Positions 1 through 7,126 of a stretch of 64,000 bases of DNA are shown here, piece after piece. Below the pieces are notes generated by a model, which was given only the letters and a program-made list of their open reading frames with translations, was not told the origin of the DNA and ran no database searches. Source of the stretch: Flavobacterium jumunjinense (GTDB lineage: Bacteria > Bacteroidota > Bacteroidia > Flavobacteriales > Flavobacteriaceae); contig NZ_CP091285.1 of the NCBI RefSeq assembly GCF_021650975.2, positions 992,001 through 1,056,000 of the forward strand, given 5' to 3'. Every line of letters begins with the position of its first letter. The first letter of the stretch is position 1. The translations under genes were made by a program, and so were the position numbers.

Positions 1-1096
1 GCTTGGGAATTTCTTCTTTATTTAAAATTTCAACAATATCAACAGGAATTCCTTCATGCTCATATTCGTTGTCTTTGTACGCTAAAGCCAAGACTGGATA
101 TTCCTTTATTTTTGATTTAGGGATGGAATATTTTTTACTCTCTTTACTTAGCGAAAGCCAATCAGGTCTATTATTATAATATTTTGTAATGGGATGAATA
201 ATTTGACAATCTACTTGTTCCGCATTGGACAATCCATTAAAAAGACTTCCTTTTTCATCTATCAACACTACTGAAGATGTATTATTAACCAGTTCAATTA
301 CAGGATTAGTAAATTTCAAATCACTCTTCTCAGAGTAGATTACTTGATCTATGGAAAAAGGATTCTTGTTGGTTAATTCTTTTAACTTCCCTGCCATTGC
401 TTTCTCCCAACGCTTTATTTTAGGCATTCCTTCTATCACATGATCGTATCCGCAATGAATTAAAAACTTAGAATTTGGATTTTCGTCTATGATTTTTTTA
501 ATATTCTCCGCTTGCTCTATTTCTCTTTCTTTACCATTTTTTCCATCAGTAGCTTCATATTCAAACAACGTAAATCCTATTTCTAAAGCTTCTCTAATAA
601 GATTTGCCATTTGCGGTTCTTTTACATAGTAACCACTTTTTATAGTTGGAAATTTCCTATCATTAATTAAGGTATCCGACAAAGCTTCGAGTCCAAAAAA
701 GCGGTATCCATTTTCATATAATCCTTTTAACAATGAAGCAGTAAATACTCTATGTCTTGCATTATGGTGTGCTTCATTTATTATAATTATTTGTTCTGCT
801 TTTGAACGTTCTATAATGTACTCTTTTGCGTTTTTGGGATTAAATTTTTTAATGAACAAGCTGTCCTCTACAGTAAGCTTTTTAAAACCTCCACCATTCT
901 TATCCCAAGTTGTTAATGCCTCATGATAATACCCACTTGTTGCATATTCTGTAGCTCCAAGTTGGTATTTCCAAGCTAATGTGTCCTTTTCAATTGCAGC
1001 ATTAATATCTTTAGAAAATTGATACTTTTCTTTAGGTACTTGTGCAATGAGTATATTATTTAGAGACAGTAAACAAAGAATGTAAATTACTTTCAC
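1..1096 (-). CDS. ChaN/EreA-like secreted protein, C-terminus cut by window edge
   Basis: An open frame of 365 codons runs off the left edge, so the C-terminus is missing. Translation starts at a GTG (1096); no in-frame ATG lies between it and any sensible upstream signal, and the frame opens with a hydrophobic signal-peptide-like segment ending near Ala-Gln (residues 1-19). Residues 107-111 (NEAHH) with Arg116, followed by FFGLEAL at 133-139, look like the His/Glu signature of the ChaN / erythromycin-esterase / TraB-like fold, where paired conserved motifs bind metal or haem. A later segment (FLIHCGYDH) would fit a second conserved His. The role is probably periplasmic or surface-exposed, but the substrate is unknown. 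The family call is from motif shape only. Confidence 0.6.
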   Translation of the reverse strand, partial: MKVIYILCLLSLNNILIAQVPKEKYQFSKDINAAIEKDTLAWKYQLGATEYATSGYYHEALTTWDKNGGGFKKLTVEDSLFIKKFNPKNAKEYIIERSKAEQIIIINEAHHNARHRVFTASLLKGLYENGYRFFGLEALSDTLINDRKFPTIKSGYYVKEPQMANLIREALEIGFTLFEYEATDGKNGKEREIEQAENIKKIIDENPNSKFLIHCGYDHVIEGMPKIKRWEKAMAGKLKELTNKNPFSIDQVIYSEKSDLKFTNPVIELVNNTSSVVLIDEKGSLFNGLSNAEQVDCQIIHPITKYYNNRPDWLSLSKESKKYSIPKSKIKEYPVLALAYKDNEYEHEGIPVDIVEILNKEEIPK

Positions 1097-1155
1097 TTTA
1101 TTTTTTTTTAAATTATGCCTCTGAACACTATTTCTATTAGAAACATCTTTTTAAG

Positions 1156-1200
1156 AAAAACACATAAAACCACCACAGATTAGGCGATTTTATGTGTTTA
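1156..1200 (-). terminator. Terminator after repeat lipoprotein gene
   Basis: A 9-bp perfect stem (1161-1169 with 1188-1196) has an 18-nt loop and is followed on the minus strand by a T-run (complement of 1156-1160). It sits just 3' of the gene ending at 1209. Confidence 0.6.
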
Positions 1201-1208
1201 TATTGTAT

Positions 1209-2234
1209 TTATTTTACAAAAACCGCACTTACATGTGCATCTGTTGTTCCGTTTGTAAGATTTGTAGCAACGCCATTTTTCCAAAGTTTGGCTACAGAAA
1301 AACCATCCTCTCCACCAACTCCATTATATTCTGTACCAGAAACATATACATCGTTCCCAGAAACATAAATAGAATTAGCATAAGCATATTGGTTTCCATC
1401 TGTAAGGTCTGTAGCGACACCATTCTTCCAAACTTTTGCAACACTTTTAGTCCCGTTATATTCATAACCCGCAACATACACATCGTTTTCTGAAACACAA
1501 ATAGAATTAGCGCCAGCTTGATAAATTCCATCTGTAAATGCAGTTACTTCTCCATTTTTCCAAAACTTAGCAACATATGGTCCTCCATTAGATACATGAC
1601 CAGAAACATACACATCGTTTCCAGATATGAAAACCGAATTAGCTTCAGCATGCTGGCTTCCATCTGTTAATGACGTTGCAACACCATTTTTCCATATTTT
1701 AGCTATATTTTTTGTTCCATTAGACTCTCTACCAGACACAAAAACATCATTACCTGATACAAAAACAGAATAAGCACTTGCACTTAGCGTTCCATCTGTA
1801 AGATCTGTAACGACTCCATTTTTCCAAAGTTTAACTACTCCCATGTTATTACTATTGTATTCATAACCTGTCACATACACATCATTTCCTGAAACAAAAA
1901 CAGCGGTTGCATAGGCACGATGATTCCCATCTGTAAGCGCAGTTGCCACACCATTTTTCCAAAGTTTGGCGACATCATTTGTTCCGTTCTCTTCATAACC
2001 TGCTACATAAACATCATTCCCTGAAACATAAACAGATCTAGCCATTGCATCTTGACTTCCATCTGTTAGATTTGTTGCTACTCCGTTTTTCCAAATTTTG
2101 GCTACATTATTCGTTCCGTTATACTCTTGCCCAACTGCATATACCGATTTCCCTGTATTTGTTTCTGTTGCGCTATCGTCTTTACTACAAGAAAACAGTA
2201 CTGTACTTACTGCTACTAAAAATATTTTTTTCAT
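1209..2234 (-). CDS. Lipoprotein with seven ~42-residue repeats (probable propeller)
   Basis: The 341-residue protein begins with a lipoprotein signal (MKKIFLVAVSTVLFSC, lipobox Cys at about 16) followed by Lys-Asp-Asp. The rest is seven near-identical repeats of about 42 residues, each with a VSGNDVYVAG-like strand pair, a short Asn-Gly-Thr turn and the signature VAKxWKNGVAT.LTDG. Seven four-strand units would fit a seven-bladed beta-propeller; this is inference. It has no T9SS C-terminal domain, unlike its neighbours. It starts 13 bp after the stop of the LRR gene at 2248 and shares its direction, so they are probably cotranscribed, ending at the hairpin at 1161-1196. No enzymatic motif is visible, and ligand or surface binding is a guess. 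Confidence 0.75.
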   Translation of the reverse strand: MKKIFLVAVSTVLFSCSKDDSATETNTGKSVYAVGQEYNGTNNVAKIWKNGVATNLTDGSQDAMARSVYVSGNDVYVAGYEENGTNDVAKLWKNGVATALTDGNHRAYATAVFVSGNDVYVTGYEYNSNNMGVVKLWKNGVVTDLTDGTLSASAYSVFVSGNDVFVSGRESNGTKNIAKIWKNGVATSLTDGSQHAEANSVFISGNDVYVSGHVSNGGPYVAKFWKNGEVTAFTDGIYQAGANSICVSENDVYVAGYEYNGTKSVAKVWKNGVATDLTDGNQYAYANSIYVSGNDVYVSGTEYNGVGGEDGFSVAKLWKNGVATNLTNGTTDAHVSAVFVK

Positions 2235-2247
2235 TTTTTATGTTTTT

Positions 2248-3384
2248 TTATTCTACTATTACTTTTTTATTTGCTTTTCCTGCATTGGTAACAATATCAA
2301 CATAGTACATCCCTTTTGACAAAGAGCTTGTATTTACTTTAGATGAATTAGTAGTTGCAACTTGTTGACCTAAGTTATTATATACCGTTATTGCTTTTAA
2401 TTCTAAACTATTTTCTAAATCTACTTGAAAATGGTCTTTTGCTGGATTTGGAAAAATTGTCACTTGTTTGTAAAACTCAAAATCATTTGCACTTAAAGCA
2501 CAATTAGTACTGTAGGATGCTGTTGTGTCTTTATTTACCCAGCTTGCAGCGCTATAAGCCACATCATCAACTTGTATACACGATAAATTAGGATTGTTGT
2601 TAGCACTCAAATAAGCTACATTATTGTTATTTCCATTTGCTACATTTAAATTAATCAATTGATTGTTATTACATTCCAATTGTGTTAAAGCTACATTTTG
2701 AGAAACATCTAAAGTTATTAATTGATTGTGGTGGCATTCTAAAACTGTTAAAGCCGTATTTTGAGTCACATATAAACTTGTTAATTGATTATTTTGACAA
2801 CTTAAATCTTTTAAAGCAGTATTCTGAATCACATTTAAACTTGTTAGTTGATTGGAACGACAATATAAAGTTGTTAAAGCTATATTCTGAGTTACATCTA
2901 AACTTATTAATTGATTATAGTGACAACGTAAATCTTTTAAAGCGGTGTTCTGAGAGACATCTAAACTCATTAATGAATTGCCAGCACAATCTAAATGTGT
3001 TAAAGCAGTATTTTGAGTCACATCTAAACTTGTTAATGGATTGGAAGAACAAACTAAATGTGTTAAAGCAGTATTTTGAGAAACATCTAAACTCGTTAAT
3101 TGATTGGAAGAACAATACAACCTTATAATATTTACAAAAGCCTCAATACCCGTTAAGCTTGAAATATTTTTAGAACCAACATTTACAAGCCCAGTGTAGG
3201 CTATTGCTTCTGTAACTTGTATTTCTCCGTCGTCATTAGTATCTATTTTTGAAATACCAGATCCTGTAATTGTTACACCATGTGCTAATAATGCATTTTT
3301 AAAATTCGCATCTGAAATATTTACGTTTTGAGCATAATTGTAGCTTGTGAAAGCTAAGGTTAAAAGGAGTAGTGTTTTCTTCAT
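2248..3384 (-). CDS. LRR surface protein with T9SS type A sorting domain
   Basis: 378 residues. A signal peptide (to about Ala18-Gln19) is followed by a short EF-hand-like stretch (IDTNDDGEIQ), about eight 21-residue leucine-rich repeats of the form L..L.C..N.LTSLDVSQNTA, and a T9SS type A C-terminal domain beginning FPNPAKDHF and ending in NKKVIVE. The protein is therefore exported by the T9SS and attached to or released from the surface; LRRs of this kind usually bind proteins or glycans. The C-terminal domain and upstream region are almost the same as in the two genes that follow upstream on the chromosome (3482 and 5757). The likely promoter box GAATTTTG lies at 3408-3415. Confidence 0.9.
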   Translation of the reverse strand: MKKTLLLLTLAFTSYNYAQNVNISDANFKNALLAHGVTITGSGISKIDTNDDGEIQVTEAIAYTGLVNVGSKNISSLTGIEAFVNIIRLYCSSNQLTSLDVSQNTALTHLVCSSNPLTSLDVTQNTALTHLDCAGNSLMSLDVSQNTALKDLRCHYNQLISLDVTQNIALTTLYCRSNQLTSLNVIQNTALKDLSCQNNQLTSLYVTQNTALTVLECHHNQLITLDVSQNVALTQLECNNNQLINLNVANGNNNNVAYLSANNNPNLSCIQVDDVAYSAASWVNKDTTASYSTNCALSANDFEFYKQVTIFPNPAKDHFQVDLENSLELKAITVYNNLGQQVATTNSSKVNTSSLSKGMYYVDIVTNAGKANKKVIVE

Positions 3385-3407
3385 TGTATTTTACATTTAT
3401 TTTTATG

Positions 3408-3415
3408 CAAAATTC
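3408..3415 (-). promoter_or_regulatory. Probable -7 box of the LRR gene at 2248
   Basis: GAATTTTG on the minus strand matches seven of eight positions of the Bacteroidota box TAnnTTTG and lies 24 bp before the ATG. The same octamer in the same context precedes the genes starting at 5659 and 7025. Confidence 0.45.
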
Positions 3416-3431
3416 GACATAGTTGTAAAAT

Positions 3432-3460
3432 AAAAAATCACCCGAAATGGGTGATTTTTT
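3432..3460 (-). terminator. Terminator of the double-LRR gene
   Basis: Perfect 12-bp stem (3432-3443 with 3449-3460) with loop GAAAT and built-in A/T tracts on both sides, 22 bp after the stop of the gene ending at 3482. It is virtually the same as the hairpin at 5707-5735. Confidence 0.85.
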
Positions 3461-3481
3461 GCTTAATAAGCAATCTTTTGA

Positions 3482-5659
3482 TTACTCTATGATTATTTTT
3501 TTATTTGCTTTTCCTGCATTGGTAACAATCTCAACATAGTACATTCCTTTTGATAAAGTACTTGTGTTTACTTTAGATGAATTGGTAGTTACAACTTGTT
3601 GCCCTAAGTTATTATATACCGTGATTGTTTTTAATTCTAAACTATTTTCTAAATCTATTTGAAAATGGTCTTTTGCTGGATTTGGGTAAATGATAACTTG
3701 TTTGGAAAGTTCAAAATTATTTGTACTTAAAGCACAATTTGTGCTATAAGATGCGGTTACATCCTTATTTACCCAATTTGTAGTGCTGTAAGCCACATTG
3801 TCCACTTGTATACACGTTAAATTAGGATTGTTGGTAGCATGAAAATAAGTTAAATTATTGTTATTTCCATTTGCAACATTTAAATTAATTAATTGATTAT
3901 TTTGACATTGTAATTGTGTTAAAGCTATATTTTGAGTCGCATCTAAACTTGTTAATTGATTATTAGTACAAAACAAATTCGTCAAACCCGTATTTTGAGT
4001 TATATCTAAACTCGTTATTTGATTGCCTGAACAAGACAAACGTGATGTTAAAGCAATATTCTGAGTCACATTTAAACTCGTTAATAAATTAGCACCACAA
4101 ACTAAATCTTTCAAAGCCACATTTTGAGTCACATCTAAATTCGTTAATTGATTAGAATTACAAAATAAAGTTTCTAAATTTGTATTTTGAGTCACATCTA
4201 AACTAGTTAACAAATTGAGACCACAACCTAAAACTGTTAGAGCCGTATTCTGAGCGATATTTAAACTCGTTAATTGATTAGAACTACTATTTAAATAGGT
4301 TAGAGCCGTATTTTGAATCACATCTAAACTTGTTAATTGATTATTATTACAATCAAAACGTATTAAAGCGGTATTCTGAGTCACATCTAAACTCGTTAAT
4401 TGATTATTTTGACAATATAATACAGTCAAATTTACAAAAGCCTCAATACCTGTTAAGTCTGAAATAGATAAACCATAACATTCAATAGCTCCTGTAAAAG
4501 CACTTGCTTCCGTACATTGTATTTCTGTGTCGCTGTTTGTATTAATTGTAGCATTACCTACTAAGTATGCTTTAAAATTCGCATCTGGTATGTTTACTAT
4601 ACAAGAAGTGCAATTTGTACTATAAGATGCCGTTGTGTCTTTTTGCCAGTTACCATTATTTGGAGGAGTAAATCCATTATCAATTTGAATACAAGTTAAA
4701 TCAGGATTATTATTAACTAATAAATAAGTTAAATTAATATTATTTCCATTCGCTATATTCAAACTCGTCATTTGATTGGAATGACATTGTAATTCATCTA
4801 AGACTGTATTCTGAGTCAGATTTAAACTCGTTAATTGATTGTTATTACAATATAAATATCCTAAAACAGTATTCTGAGCCACATCTAAACCTGTTAATTG
4901 GTTGGAAATACAGGTTAGTTCTATTAAAGTGACATTTTGAGTTACATCTAAACTTGTTAATTGATTGGAAGAGCAATTTAAATATTCTAAAACGGTATTC
5001 TGAGTTACATCTAAAGTTGTTAATAGATTGGAAGAACAACCCAAACTAGTTAAAACTGTATTTTGACTTACATCTAAACTTGTAAATTGATTGTTATTAC
5101 AATTTAAAGTTGTTAAACCTATATTTTGAGTTACATCTAAATTTGTTAATTGACTGATACCGCAAGATAAAGTTTCCAAAGCTGTGTTCTGGGTTACATT
5201 TAAATTCGTTAATGGATTGGAAGAGCAATTTAAAACTGTTAAAGCTGCATTTTGAGAAACATCCAAACTCGTTATTTGATTGGAAGAACAACTTAAAACT
5301 GTTAAAGCTGCATTTTGAGAAACATCCAAACTCGTTATTTGGTTGGAAGAAGAATATAGTTCTAATAAAGCTGTATTCTGAGTCACATTTAAACTCGTTA
5401 ATTGATTGAATGAACAATATAACTTTGTTAAATTCACAAAAGCTTCAATACCCGTTAAGTTTGCAATAGATAAACTTTGACAATTAATTGTTCCATTAAA
5501 AGCACTTGCTTCAGTAGACTGTATTTCTGTGTCGCCGTTTGTATTAATTGCTGTATTACCTACTAAGTATGCTTTAAAATTTGCATCTGGAATGTTTACG
5601 TTTTGAGCATAATTGTAGCTTGTGAAAGCTAAAACTAAAAGGAGTAGTGTTTTCTTCAT
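3482..5659 (-). CDS. Double-LRR surface protein with T9SS type A sorting domain
   Basis: 725 residues. Signal peptide, then two successive copies of one module: each opens with VNIPDANFKAYLVGN and a Ca-binding-like NTNxDTEIQ stretch, continues with LTGIEAFVNLT, and then runs through about ten 21-residue LRRs of the L..L.CN.NQLTSLDVTQNTA type. The second module starts near residue 357. A type A T9SS C-terminal domain (YPNPAKDHF to KKIIIE) ends the protein. It is an enlarged relative of the gene at 2248, apparently made by internal duplication. Promoter box GAATTTTG at 5683-5690; terminator at 3432-3460. It probably acts on the cell surface in binding; no catalytic residues are seen. Confidence 0.9.
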   Translation of the reverse strand: MKKTLLLLVLAFTSYNYAQNVNIPDANFKAYLVGNTAINTNGDTEIQSTEASAFNGTINCQSLSIANLTGIEAFVNLTKLYCSFNQLTSLNVTQNTALLELYSSSNQITSLDVSQNAALTVLSCSSNQITSLDVSQNAALTVLNCSSNPLTNLNVTQNTALETLSCGISQLTNLDVTQNIGLTTLNCNNNQFTSLDVSQNTVLTSLGCSSNLLTTLDVTQNTVLEYLNCSSNQLTSLDVTQNVTLIELTCISNQLTGLDVAQNTVLGYLYCNNNQLTSLNLTQNTVLDELQCHSNQMTSLNIANGNNINLTYLLVNNNPDLTCIQIDNGFTPPNNGNWQKDTTASYSTNCTSCIVNIPDANFKAYLVGNATINTNSDTEIQCTEASAFTGAIECYGLSISDLTGIEAFVNLTVLYCQNNQLTSLDVTQNTALIRFDCNNNQLTSLDVIQNTALTYLNSSSNQLTSLNIAQNTALTVLGCGLNLLTSLDVTQNTNLETLFCNSNQLTNLDVTQNVALKDLVCGANLLTSLNVTQNIALTSRLSCSGNQITSLDITQNTGLTNLFCTNNQLTSLDATQNIALTQLQCQNNQLINLNVANGNNNNLTYFHATNNPNLTCIQVDNVAYSTTNWVNKDVTASYSTNCALSTNNFELSKQVIIYPNPAKDHFQIDLENSLELKTITVYNNLGQQVVTTNSSKVNTSTLSKGMYYVEIVTNAGKANKKIIIE

Positions 5660-5682
5660 TGTATCTTACATTTATTTTTGTG

Positions 5683-5690
5683 CAAAATTC
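5683..5690 (-). promoter_or_regulatory. Probable -7 box of the double-LRR gene
   Basis: GAATTTTG on the minus strand, same relative position and flanks as at 3408-3415 and 7048-7055. Confidence 0.45.
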
Positions 5691-5706
5691 GACATACTTA
5701 TAAAAT

Positions 5707-5735
5707 AAAAAATCACCCGAAATGGGTGATTTTTT
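5707..5735 (-). terminator. Terminator of the NHL gene
   Basis: Perfect 12-bp stem (5707-5718 with 5724-5735), loop GAAAT, 22 bp after the stop of the gene at 5757. Confidence 0.85.
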
Positions 5736-5756
5736 ATTTTATAAGCAATCTTTTGA

Positions 5757-7025
5757 TTACTCTATGATTATTTTTTTATTTGTTTTTCCTGCATTGGTAA
5801 CAATTTCCACATAATACATTCCTTTTGATAAAGAGCTTGTATTTACTTTAGATGAATTGGTAGTTACAACTTGTTGGCCTAAGTTATTATATACCGTTAT
5901 TGCTTTTAATTCTAAACTATTTTCTAAATCTACTTGAAAATGGTCTTTTGCTGGATTTGGATAAATGCCAACTTGTTTGGAAAGTTCGAAATTTGGATTG
6001 GACAATGCTGAAGTAGTGATTTTTCTTATTTTTTGATTGTACCAATCAGAAACAAATATATTTCCATTGGAATCGATAGCAATACCTGTTGGCGAACTAA
6101 ATTGAGCACTACTTCCCTCTCCATCTTGAAAACCATTTCCGTTACCAGCAATAGTCACTACCGTTCCATTAGCGTCTATTTTTCTTATGCTAGAACTAAT
6201 TCTATCTGTAACAAACACATTTCCAGAATTATCTACTTCTATATAATTTGGCCCATTAAACTGCGCAACACTAGAAGTCCCATCTGTATTACCTGACTGA
6301 CCTGTTCCAGAAAAAGTAGATACATCTCCGTTTGGAGTCATTTTTCGAATCACTTGATTATCATAATCAGCTATATATAAATTACCATTGGTATCAAAAT
6401 CTAAATCTATTGGGTTATTAAAATAAGCATTAGCACCATTTCCGTTTACAAAACTTTGATTTTCACGATTTCCAGCTACCGTTGAAACATCTCCTGCTGG
6501 TGTAATTTTTCTAATACAATGATTATTTCTATCTGCAACAAATAAATTCCCATTGGCATCAATAGCTATTCCTGAAGGGCTATTAAATCTTGCATTTGTA
6601 CCATTTCCATCTAAATAATATCCTTCTATTTCATAAACTGGATTTCCTGCAAAAGTACTTACGTCTCCAGAAGGTGTTATTTTTCTAATACAATGATTTC
6701 TTCTATCTGCAATAAAAATATTCCCTGTAGTAGTATCAATTGCCAATCCATAAGGCTCAAAAAAACTAGCTTCTGCAACAGTTCCATTAACATAGCCATA
6801 ATTCCCCCCAGCGATTAAAGTTACCGTTCCATTACTTGCTATTTTTTTAATGCTATTTGTCCCGTAATCGGTTATATATAGATTATCATTAGTATCGATT
6901 GTCATTCCGCAGGGTGCATTAAAAAATTGACCTGTATCATTTGACGCGAAAGTATTCACCGTATAAGTTTGTGAATAAAAGATGCTCGTGAATAAAAAAA
7001 TTGAAATGAAGTAAATTTTTCCCAT
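5757..7025 (-). CDS. NHL-repeat secreted protein with T9SS type A sorting domain
   Basis: 422 residues from the ATG at 7025. The frame stays open further upstream to 7115, but that extension crosses the terminator hairpin at 7072-7100 and the promoter box at 7048-7055; starting at 7025 gives a clean signal peptide (MGKIYFISIFLFTSIFYSQ). Six NHL repeats follow (for example IAIDANGNLFVADRNNHCIRKITPAGDVST), which form a six-bladed propeller in known NHL proteins, and then the type A T9SS C-terminal domain nearly the same as in the two LRR neighbours. Repeats of this type often bind ligands; no enzyme motif is recognised. Confidence 0.88.
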   Translation of the reverse strand: MGKIYFISIFLFTSIFYSQTYTVNTFASNDTGQFFNAPCGMTIDTNDNLYITDYGTNSIKKIASNGTVTLIAGGNYGYVNGTVAEASFFEPYGLAIDTTTGNIFIADRRNHCIRKITPSGDVSTFAGNPVYEIEGYYLDGNGTNARFNSPSGIAIDANGNLFVADRNNHCIRKITPAGDVSTVAGNRENQSFVNGNGANAYFNNPIDLDFDTNGNLYIADYDNQVIRKMTPNGDVSTFSGTGQSGNTDGTSSVAQFNGPNYIEVDNSGNVFVTDRISSSIRKIDANGTVVTIAGNGNGFQDGEGSSAQFSSPTGIAIDSNGNIFVSDWYNQKIRKITTSALSNPNFELSKQVGIYPNPAKDHFQVDLENSLELKAITVYNNLGQQVVTTNSSKVNTSSLSKGMYYVEIVTNAGKTNKKIIIE

Positions 7026-7047
7026 GTTTATATGTTTTATTTTTTTA

Positions 7048-7055
7048 CAAAATTC
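7048..7055 (-). promoter_or_regulatory. Probable -7 box of the NHL gene
   Basis: GAATTTTG on the minus strand, 22 bp before the ATG at 7025. It supports that start over the longer open frame. Confidence 0.45.
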
Positions 7056-7071
7056 GACATAGTTATAAAAT

Positions 7072-7100
7072 AAAGAATCACCCATTTCGGGTGATTTTTT
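7072..7100 (-). terminator. Terminator of the sensor kinase gene
   Basis: Stem 7072-7083 with 7089-7100, one mismatch. It has the same stem as the hairpins at 3432 and 5707, but the 5-nt loop is the reverse complement (ATTTC instead of GAAAT). It lies 26 bp after the stop at 7127. Confidence 0.8.
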
Positions 7101-7126
7101 ATTATAAATGCACAAACTTTATTAAA

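Noticed and set aside
2682..3128. Open frames antisense to the LRR genes (also 4845-5409)
   Set aside because: They arise from the 63-bp LRR periodicity read on other frames and carry the repeat pattern of the real protein.
2500..5420. CRISPR-like regular repeats in the LRR genes
   Set aside because: The 63-bp spacing is the codon image of 21-residue LRRs, without spacer-repeat structure or cas genes.
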